The translations under genes and the position numbers were made by a program. A stretch of DNA of 11,742 bases, taken from Spirochaetaceae bacterium (lineage in GTDB: Bacteria; Spirochaetota; Spirochaetia; PWKH01). Below, piece after piece: positions 6,541 to 11,742 of the stretch (its first letter is position 1; every line of letters begins with the position of its first letter). The stretch spans positions 1-11,742 of the forward strand of contig PWNW01000286.1 in NCBI GenBank assembly GCA_003557605.1, read 5' to 3'. Below the pieces are notes generated by a model, which saw only the letters and a program-made list of their open reading frames with translations, made no database searches and had not been told where the DNA came from.

Positions 6541-7881
6541 ATGAAGTATTATGTTGGTGAAAAAGAATTTTTTCCAGGGATTACGAATATCGCCTATGAG
6601 GGACCGTCTTCTGACAATCCCTTGGCGTTTAAGTTCTATGATCCCGACCGCGTGATTCGAGGAAAGACCATGCGTGACCACCTGCGGTTCTCTGTGGCCT
6701 ACTGGCATTCTTTCTGTGCCGCCGGTGATGATCCATTCGGGAATTCAACCCTTGATCATCCGTGGAAGGGTAATGATCCCCTTCATACTGCCATGCTGAA
6801 AGCTGATGCATGCTTTGAGTTTGCCACCAAGGCTTCCATGGATTACTACTGTTTCCATGACATTGATGCCGCTCCCGAAGGACTCACCATCGAAGAGACA
6901 GAAGAGAACCTGAACATTGTAACCCAGATGCTTAAGGAGCGCCAGAACACCACCGGAGTGAAGCTGCTGTGGAATACGGCGAATATGTTTTCACATCCCC
7001 GGTACATGAACGGCGCTGCAACCAATCCTGATTTTCATGTTCTTGCCTATGCCGCTTCTCAGGTGAAGGCAGCCCTTGAAAGCAATGTTGAGCTCGACGG
7101 TGAGAACTATGTCTTCTGGGGAGGACGGGAGGGGTACTCCACCCTGCTGAACACTGATATGAAACGTGAGCAGGAACATCTTGCACGGTTTCTCATGACT
7201 GCCAGGGACTACGGCAGAAGCATCGGCTTTACCGGCACCTTTCTCATTGAACCCAAGGCCATGGAGCCCACAAAGCATCAGTATGACTTTGATGCCGCCA
7301 CGGTGATCGGTTTCCTGAAAAAATGGGGACTCGATAAAGATTTCAAACTGAACATTGAAGCCAACCACGCAACCCTTGCAAACCATACCTTTGCCCATGA
7401 TCTGCAGACCGCAGCTGATGAGGGGCTGCTCGGAAGCGTTGATGCAAACAGGGGTGATCCTCATAACGGTTGGGACACCGACCAGTTTCCGACTAATATC
7501 TATGACACCGTCGATGCGATGTACATCATCCTGAAAAACGGCGGACTGGGCACCGGGGGGCTCAACTTCGATGCAAAAATCAGGCGTAACTCCACGGATC
7601 CTGAAGATCTTTTTATAGCTCATATCGGAGGAATGGACACCTTTGCCCTTGGACTGATTGCAGCTGATGCGCTTCTTGAACAGGGAATCCTTGAAGATGT
7701 CCTGACAAAACGTTACAGCTCCTTTGATTCTGACATGGGAAGACGGTTTACCGCCGGTGAACTGACCCTTTCTGACTTGAGAAACTATGCTGCTGCCCAG
7801 GGTTCACCGAAGCAGATCAGCGGAAAGCAGGAAATGCTGGAAAACTACCTGAATCAGGTAATTTTCACCTGCCTAAACTAG
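6541..7881 (+). CDS. xylA: Xylose isomerase, class II
   Basis: 446 residues, the length of class II enzymes with the extra N-terminal segment. It interconverts D-xylose and D-xylulose using two divalent metal ions. CFHDIDAAPEG near 104-114 holds the catalytic H106 and D109. VFWGGREGYSTLLNTD (191-206) is a family signature. LIEPKAMEPTKHQYD (235-249) supplies metal ligand E237 and K239. ANH (274-276), DANRGD (301-306) and LNFDAK (341-346) give the remaining metal-site residues. All key residues are intact. AGGAG at 6529-6533 is 7 bases from the ATG. It is co-transcribed with xylB by spacing and followed by a hairpin terminator at 7935. At residue 108 the enzyme has I where many relatives have R (HDRD); its effect is unknown. 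Confidence 0.96.
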   Translation: MKYYVGEKEFFPGITNIAYEGPSSDNPLAFKFYDPDRVIRGKTMRDHLRFSVAYWHSFCAAGDDPFGNSTLDHPWKGNDPLHTAMLKADACFEFATKASMDYYCFHDIDAAPEGLTIEETEENLNIVTQMLKERQNTTGVKLLWNTANMFSHPRYMNGAATNPDFHVLAYAASQVKAALESNVELDGENYVFWGGREGYSTLLNTDMKREQEHLARFLMTARDYGRSIGFTGTFLIEPKAMEPTKHQYDFDAATVIGFLKKWGLDKDFKLNIEANHATLANHTFAHDLQTAADEGLLGSVDANRGDPHNGWDTDQFPTNIYDTVDAMYIILKNGGLGTGGLNFDAKIRRNSTDPEDLFIAHIGGMDTFALGLIAADALLEQGILEDVLTKRYSSFDSDMGRRFTAGELTLSDLRNYAAAQGSPKQISGKQEMLENYLNQVIFTCLN

Positions 7882-7901
7882 TTCACATCAGTATCTGCGA
7901 T

Positions 7902-7930
7902 TTGCATTAAATAGATTTTTTCACTATAGT
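7902..7930 (+). promoter_or_regulatory. Promoter of the transketolase gene
   Basis: TTGCAT (7902-7907) and TATAGT (7925-7930) are 17 bases apart. The start point falls at about 7936-7937, the base of the terminator hairpin that follows. The -10 hexamer is identical to that of the nitroreductase promoter. Confidence 0.55.
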
Positions 7931-7934
7931 CTAA

Positions 7935-7964
7935 GAGCGGCAGCACTGCCGCTCAATGTTTTTT
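7935..7964 (+). terminator. Rho-independent terminator of xylBA, or 5' leader hairpin of the transketolase mRNA
   Basis: GAGCGGCA (7935-7942) pairs perfectly with TGCCGCTC (7947-7954) across a four-base loop. A run of six T at 7959-7964 follows after AATG. It suits termination of xylBA transcripts. Because the transketolase promoter seems to begin transcription at this point, the same hairpin would form the very 5' end of that message, 15 bases before the ribosome binding site at 7970-7974. Confidence 0.7.
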
Positions 7965-7981
7965 CTAAAGAGGGTATTTTG

Positions 7982-9976
7982 ATGGATACAAAAAAGCTTG
8001 CAGATGCCGTCCGCATTCTCAGCATGGACGGAGTGCAGAAGGCAAATTCAGGCCATCCCGGAGCTCCTATGGGTATGGCGGATATCGCAGAGGTGCTGTG
8101 GAGAAGGAATCTGAAGCATAATCCTGCCAACCCGCAGTGGACGGACAGGGACAGATTTGTTCTCTCAAACGGGCATGCATCCATGCTCCTGTATTCACTG
8201 CTTCATCTCACAGGATATGACCTTCCCCTGGAGGAACTGAAAAACTTTCGCCAGCTGAATTCAAAAACAGCGGGACATCCGGAGAACCACTTGATTCCGG
8301 GAATAGAGACCACCACCGGACCGCTGGGACAGGGAATAGCAAATGCCGCAGGCATGGCCCTTGCTGAAAAGGTTCTTGCTGAACACTTTAATGAAGAGGG
8401 GTTTCCCATCGTCGATCATTTTACCTATGCTTTTACCGGTGACGGATGCCTGATGGAAGGTATTTCCCATGAAGTCTGCTCCCTGGCAGGAACCCTCAAC
8501 CTGGGAAAACTCATTGTTTTCTATGATGACAACGGAATTTCCATCGACGGAAACATCGAAGGATGGTTCACCGATGATACAGCACAGAGATTCACATCCT
8601 ACGGGTGGCAGGTAGTAGGCCCTGTTGACGGACATGATGCTGATGCCCTCCAGAAAGCCCTAAAGGAGGCAAAAAGCGACCTCCAGCGGCCTTCAATAGT
8701 CATCTGCAAAACAAAAATCGGATTCGGTTCACCCAATAAGGAAGGAAGCGCATCCACCCACGGAGCACCTCTAGGTGAAGAAGAAATTGCCCTGACAAGA
8801 AAGGCCCTGGGCTGGGAACATGAGGAACCCTTCTTCGTTCCCCAGGATATCTATGATGCATGGAATGCCTTGGAGGACGGGGCCCGAGCAGAGGCTTCAT
8901 GGAATGCCATGTTCAAGGAGTACCGGAAAGCCTATCCGCAGAAAGCTGAAGAATTTGAGCGCAGAACATCAGGAAGCCTCCCGCTTACCCTTGAAGCTGC
9001 GGTGAACTCATACAAAAAAACCCTCCAGCAGGAGGGAAAGAGCGTTGCCACACGTAAGGCATCCCAGGATGTGCTTGAGGTGATCGGACTTGAACTTCCT
9101 GAACTTATCGGAGGATCTGCGGACCTGGCTCCCTCTAACCTGACTAAATGGAAGGGGTCCAAGCCAATTACCGGTTCAGACGCACAGGGCAACTATATTC
9201 ATTTCGGAGTCCGTGAATTCGGCATGACCGCCATGATGAACGGAATGCGTCTCCATGGAGGGTTCATACCCTACAGCGGAACGTTCCTGATCTTCATGGA
9301 GTATGCCCGCAATGCCGTACGAATGGCTGCCCTCATGGGGCTGCAGCAGATTCTGGTCTACACCCATGACTCAATCGGAGTTGGGGAGGACGGGCCCACC
9401 CATCAGCCGGTGGAGCAGGCAGCCAGTCTCAGGACTACTCCTAACATGTCAACCTGGCGCCCCGCTGATTCAGTGGAAACTGCAGCAGCTTGGAAACAGG
9501 CACTGATGAAGCATGACGGACCTACTGCCCTGCTGCTTACCAGACAGGGACTTCCTGTGCTTACAAGAAATGAAGAACAAGTTTCCCTGATTGACAAGGG
9601 AGGCTACATCCTCTGGGATTCTGGAAACAAAGAACCTGATCTTATTATTCTATCCTCAGGCTCTGAGGTGCAGCTTGCCCTTAAGGCTGCAGAAGAGCTT
9701 GCACAGGAAGAAGTGAAGGTCCGAGTAGTTTCCATGCCCTCCCCTGACACCTTTGATGCTCAGGACCAGGACTACCGGGATTCGGTGCTTCCACCAGCCT
9801 GCAGAAAACGCATTGCCGTTGAAGCAGCATCTGCAGATTTCTGGCATAAGTACACCGGCCTCGACGGTGCAGTCATCGGCATGAACTCCTTCGGTGAGTC
9901 AGCACCTGCAGACAAGCTTTTTCCTCTGTTCGGATTCACGGTGGAGAATATCGTGAAAAAAGCAAAGGAACTGTAG
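7982..9976 (+). CDS. tkt: Transketolase
   Basis: 664 residues, typical full length. It uses thiamine diphosphate to move two-carbon units between xylulose 5-phosphate and ribose 5-phosphate or erythrose 4-phosphate. NSGHPG (22-27, H25) and SNGHAS (62-67, H65) are active-site histidine segments. GDGCLMEG (153-160) with YDDN (181-184) is the thiamine diphosphate/Mg motif. STHGAPLG (258-265) carries H260, and GVREFGM (409-415) holds the catalytic glutamate E412. The pyrimidine and C-terminal domains are complete. GAGGG at 7970-7974 is 7 bases before the ATG at 7982, so the in-frame TTG at 7979 is not needed. Its place after xylBA makes it the next step of xylose use, though it has its own promoter. 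Confidence 0.95.
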   Translation: MDTKKLADAVRILSMDGVQKANSGHPGAPMGMADIAEVLWRRNLKHNPANPQWTDRDRFVLSNGHASMLLYSLLHLTGYDLPLEELKNFRQLNSKTAGHPENHLIPGIETTTGPLGQGIANAAGMALAEKVLAEHFNEEGFPIVDHFTYAFTGDGCLMEGISHEVCSLAGTLNLGKLIVFYDDNGISIDGNIEGWFTDDTAQRFTSYGWQVVGPVDGHDADALQKALKEAKSDLQRPSIVICKTKIGFGSPNKEGSASTHGAPLGEEEIALTRKALGWEHEEPFFVPQDIYDAWNALEDGARAEASWNAMFKEYRKAYPQKAEEFERRTSGSLPLTLEAAVNSYKKTLQQEGKSVATRKASQDVLEVIGLELPELIGGSADLAPSNLTKWKGSKPITGSDAQGNYIHFGVREFGMTAMMNGMRLHGGFIPYSGTFLIFMEYARNAVRMAALMGLQQILVYTHDSIGVGEDGPTHQPVEQAASLRTTPNMSTWRPADSVETAAAWKQALMKHDGPTALLLTRQGLPVLTRNEEQVSLIDKGGYILWDSGNKEPDLIILSSGSEVQLALKAAEELAQEEVKVRVVSMPSPDTFDAQDQDYRDSVLPPACRKRIAVEAASADFWHKYTGLDGAVIGMNSFGESAPADKLFPLFGFTVENIVKKAKEL

Positions 9977-9985
9977 ATATCAGCT

Positions 9986-10020
9986 GTTCCCGGGATTATC
10001 TACATCCCGGGAACATTCTT
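9986..10020 (+). terminator. Terminator hairpin after tkt
   Basis: GTTCCCGGGAT (9986-9996) pairs perfectly with ATCCCGGGAAC (10004-10014) around a seven-base loop, ten bases after the transketolase stop codon. The tail ATTCTT is poor in T, so termination may be weaker than usual or the stem may mainly protect the 3' end. Confidence 0.7.
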
Positions 10021-10170
10021 GAACCTGTCAGCTTTCACCATGTATAGTTTTATCTCACTTTATTCTAAACAGCTGAATTATTGAAAGGGAGAAAAACTTC
10101 AATCCAAAAAAAGATTTCAGCACACCCTTCAGCTTATTTTTAAATCTGACCCAAGAAGCATAAGCTCTCC

Positions 10171-10197
10171 GGAGAAATTTTTTCTCCATTCTTTTCT
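10171..10197 (+). terminator. Possible weak terminator hairpin in the AT-rich stretch
   Basis: GGAGAAA (10171-10177) and TTTCTCC (10181-10187) form a perfect 7-base stem with a three-base loop, followed by ATTCTTTTCT. No gene is seen immediately upstream that would need it. Confidence 0.3.
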
Positions 10198-10505
10198 CGA
10201 TCATCAATAAGAATATCTACATTGAAAAAATAAAAAATTTTCAAAAAAATTGAATCAAAACCACCCCTCTTTGGGATAGTAATATATATACCGCATATCC
10301 ATAGAGATTCGCTTCATTTGAAAAAGAATGGTTCTTGAACCTCATGTTATATTGAAAAAGATTTCCTGTTGTTATACTGTGGTGTAGGGTTAATGTTGAA
10401 TAGATGTGATTAATTACTGCAGTTTTTATACATAGACGGCAAATACCTGCAAATAATCATATATTTTTATGTATTATAGGTAATTAATCATAGCTAAGAA
10501 CAATT

Positions 10506-10544
10506 GCCGGAATGGTGGAAATGGTAGACACAGGGGACTTAAAA
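10506..10544 (+). tRNA. tRNA-Leu(UAA), 5' half only; broken after the anticodon loop
   Basis: GCCGGAA (10506-10512) is a tRNA-Leu-like acceptor strand, followed by TG and a D arm with stem GTG/CAC and loop containing GGTAGA. The anticodon arm then reads GGGGA, loop CTTAAAA with anticodon TAA at 10540-10542. The next five bases are GACCT, where a partner of GGGGA (such as TCCCC) is needed, so two of five stem pairs fail and a third is a wobble. No variable arm, TTC-containing T arm or acceptor partner follows within several hundred bases. The gene is therefore truncated, most simply by recombination at the anticodon loop, a known target site of tyrosine-recombinase elements. It is unlikely to yield a working tRNA. 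Confidence 0.7.
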
Positions 10545-10644
10545 GACCTCTTTGTTAATTCTTAATTGTAGAAAAGTATTTTATATTTACTTATATAACA
10601 GATATTTATTTTATTCTTATTATTTTTTTTATATTTTCTTTATC

Positions 10645-10684
10645 TACTGTAGCCTTTTTTTCACGCCTTACTGTAGCCTTTTTT
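10645..10684 (+). repeat. Two spaced direct repeats upstream of the integrase (possible arm-type sites)
   Basis: TACTGTAGCCTTTTTT occurs at 10645-10660 and again at 10669-10684, a period of 24 bases. They lie between the broken tRNA and the integrase gene, where tyrosine recombinases such as lambda or Tn916 Int have arm-type binding sites. The integrase below keeps its N-terminal arm-binding region. Function is inferred from position. Confidence 0.5.
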
Positions 10685-10726
10685 CCCACTTAGTATTATA
10701 TTGTAACGATTGAGATACTGAATAAT

Positions 10727-11452
10727 GTGGAGCAGGAAGTGGCTAGAAGAAGAAAAGCACCACAAGTTAAGAGAAGAGAACACAGGCAAAGAAACGGTGA
10801 AATTATTACCGATAGTAAATACTCCTTCCGCTTTACTTATAATGGAAAAAGAGTAACAAGATCTACAGATTTTACAAATAAACGTGAAGCTCAAGCGTAT
10901 GTTGATAAAATTTTTGCCTCTGACGACAACTTCGAAAAGTTCATTTCTAACACCTTTAAAGATCAACAAGATGAAAAGTTGCATGATACTGATAACCACG
11001 GGAAAACCTTTCTTGAGGTATTAAAAAATCAAGGATGGTTAGAATGGAAAACGAATCCAAAACTCACTAGCCAACAGAAACAAGGGAGATACTACGGTGT
11101 TTTACAAGCTAAGAAAATTTCAAATGCATTAATCAAAATGTTTATTTCAACATCTTCTTATGATTTTTTTTCTAAAAAAAATCTACAGTTAATCACACGC
11201 AATGATGCCCATAATTTGTCGGATCAGCTTTGGAAAAACAGAACTTGTAAAGGGGTCTTATGCGAAGGGAATCCAGAGCTTAAAGAAACTATTGGAAATT
11301 ATAAAATAAACATAAACTCGCTAAAGAGTTTTTTCACCTTCTGCTACGACGAGGTTAAAATAATTGAAACCAACCCTTTTCAGGGAATAAAAATACCCCA
11401 GAAAAAAACTATGACCACAAATAACGGTTGGACCAAAGCAAATAGCGATTAG
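10727..11452 (+). CDS. Truncated tyrosine recombinase (integrase) without catalytic domain; probable pseudogene
   Basis: 241 residues from a GTG at 10727; no strong ribosome binding site, and a second GTG at 10739 is possible. The first 20 residues are very basic. Residues about 31-65 (KYSFRFTYNGKRVTRSTDFTNKREAQAYVDKIF) fit the three-stranded arm-type DNA-binding domain of phage integrases. Residues about 95-227 form a helical core-binding domain ending in INSLKSFFTFCYDE...NPFQGIKIP, the usual lead-in to the catalytic domain. The frame then stops after about 14 unrelated residues, so the R-K-H-R-H-Y active site is absent. No continuation is visible in the other frames through 11639. Base composition is far more AT-rich than the metabolic genes, a sign of transfer. 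It could still bind att DNA and act as an inhibitor, but a dead remnant is simpler. Confidence 0.75.
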   Translation: MEQEVARRRKAPQVKRREHRQRNGEIITDSKYSFRFTYNGKRVTRSTDFTNKREAQAYVDKIFASDDNFEKFISNTFKDQQDEKLHDTDNHGKTFLEVLKNQGWLEWKTNPKLTSQQKQGRYYGVLQAKKISNALIKMFISTSSYDFFSKKNLQLITRNDAHNLSDQLWKNRTCKGVLCEGNPELKETIGNYKININSLKSFFTFCYDEVKIIETNPFQGIKIPQKKTMTTNNGWTKANSD

Positions 11453-11585
11453 AAAAAGAGATAACATCATATCTTCTAACAAATATCAAGTATATGAAAT
11501 CATCACAATAACCTAGCCCCTCTTTTTCGAAGCTTGGAATGCAAAATATTGGTATTCATGAGGCAATTCAAGCTCGCTAAATTGG

Positions 11586-11624
11586 TAAGTATATGATATA
11601 ATTTTTCGTATAAACATATACTTA
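11586..11624 (+). promoter_or_regulatory. Extended -10 promoter inside a perfect inverted repeat, before the last gene
   Basis: TGA-TATAAT at 11594-11602 is an ideal extended -10. It lies between TAAGTATATG (11586-11595) and CATATACTTA (11615-11624), a perfect 10-base inverted repeat with a 19-base spacer. A third copy of AAGTATATGA is at 11488-11497. A repressor bound to both arms would cover the -10 and start point. Confidence 0.6.
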
Positions 11625-11639
11625 ACAAGGAGGGCTTTC

Positions 11640-11742
11640 ATGATTACTCCTGAAGTTGAAAAAGAGGTGCTGCAGAAATTTCATACACAAAAAGTCTTAA
11701 CCGTTGCCCAGTTAAAATCTCTGCTGCATTGTTCTGTTCCAA
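11640..11742 (+). CDS. Start of a small, probably DNA-binding protein (3' end outside the window)
   Basis: Only 34 codons are visible, beginning MITPEVEKEVLQKFHTQKVL and continuing TVAQLKSLLHCSVP. AAGGAGGG at 11627-11634, 5 bases before the ATG, is an almost perfect ribosome binding site, far better than any other in the window. The pattern V-L-T-x-x-Q-L-x-x-x-L-x-C-S-x-P suggests the first helices of a winged helix-turn-helix, with the recognition helix just past the edge. The operator-like inverted repeat over its promoter fits a self-regulating DNA-binding protein. The product is not recognised with certainty. Confidence 0.65.
   Translation, partial: MITPEVEKEVLQKFHTQKVLTVAQLKSLLHCSVP

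Larger units (their letters stand above)
9977..10505. other. Gene-poor AT-rich stretch between tkt and the tRNA-Leu remnant
   Basis: No convincing coding region is seen on either strand. It begins with the tkt terminator (9986-10020). Composition turns sharply AT-rich from about 10,040. A perfect 7-base hairpin (GGAGAAA / TTTCTCC) lies at 10171-10187, and AGCTTAT (10131-10137) pairs with ATAAGCT (10160-10166) just before it. An extended -10 sequence TGT-TATACT at 10370-10378, with TTGAAA 15 bases before it, could be a promoter for the tRNA remnant or an unrecognised small RNA. Confidence 0.6.
10540..11742. mobile_element. Left end of a probable integrated element, partly decayed
   Basis: The stretch begins inside the broken tRNA-Leu and continues AT-rich through spaced direct repeats, an integrase missing its catalytic domain and the start of another small gene. 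tRNA gene, then att-like region, then integrase is the standard layout of integrative elements and prophages. The right end is outside the window, so size and type are unknown. The truncated integrase means it probably cannot move by itself. Confidence 0.45.

Noticed and set aside
6010..6708. Long antisense frame across xylB and xylA, and a similar one at 6991-7623
   Set aside because: They mirror strongly conserved genes, have no ribosome binding sites and give no recognisable protein pattern.
10280..10312. AATATATATACCGCATATCCAT as another copy of the xylose operator
   Set aside because: The resemblance is mostly AT alternation; the diagnostic AGGTCAAT block is missing.
10538..10726. Group I intron in tRNA-Leu(UAA), as in cyanobacteria
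   Set aside because: That intron interrupts the same anticodon loop, but no conserved P/Q/R/S core and no 3' exon with a T arm is visible downstream, and the bases after the anticodon continue as loop sequence.
11452..11528. Inverted repeat GAAAAAGAG / CTCTTTTTC after the integrase
   Set aside because: A 9-base match across 59 bases in AT-rich DNA is expected by chance and has no T-run or other support as terminator or element end.

Overview
The window looks like chromosome from a saccharolytic, probably anaerobic bacterium. The protein repertoire (class II xylose isomerase, AraC-type regulator, small membrane-anchored coiled-coil protein) would suit a free-living spirochaete. That placement rests on protein resemblance remembered without a search, so it is a leaning and not a result. 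Positions 1 to about 10,020 are tightly packed and of moderate GC content. From about 10,040 to the end the sequence is visibly AT-rich and has the marks of an integrated, partly decayed mobile element.

Layout. Positions 1-2303 hold two tandem, co-oriented fold-type II PLP enzymes: a cysteine-synthase-like protein cut by the window edge, and a threonine-synthase-like protein. Positions 2363-3362 hold an overlapping pair encoding a membrane-anchored coiled-coil protein and an exported PAP2-family phosphatase. Converging on them from the minus strand are a nitroreductase (3366-3971) and an AraC-family regulator (4008-4817). The regulator is divergent from the xylose genes xylB (5020-6513) and xylA (6541-7881), which are followed by a transketolase gene (7982-9976). 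About 500 bases of gene-poor AT-rich DNA come next. Then there is the 5' half of a tRNA-Leu(UAA) gene broken just after the anticodon loop, a pair of 24-base-spaced repeats, a tyrosine recombinase lacking its catalytic domain, and the start of a small gene with a very strong ribosome binding site and a palindromic promoter.

How it works together. XylA isomerises xylose to xylulose, XylB phosphorylates it to xylulose 5-phosphate, and transketolase feeds that into the non-oxidative pentose phosphate pathway. The divergent AraC-type protein is the obvious candidate regulator. Its intergenic region carries two nearly identical 18-base elements 107 bases apart, one over the regulator's own promoter and one upstream of xylB, plus a separate inverted repeat beside the xylB promoter. 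This suggests coupled autoregulation and xylose-dependent activation. A hairpin between xylA and the transketolase gene can end xylBA transcripts, while the transketolase promoter appears to start transcription at the base of that same hairpin.

No complete novel defence or mobile system is visible. The most unusual items are the broken tRNA-Leu with its integrase remnant, the probable leaderless starts on the minus strand, the promoter-terminator overlap before the transketolase gene, and the regulated-looking promoter of the final truncated gene.
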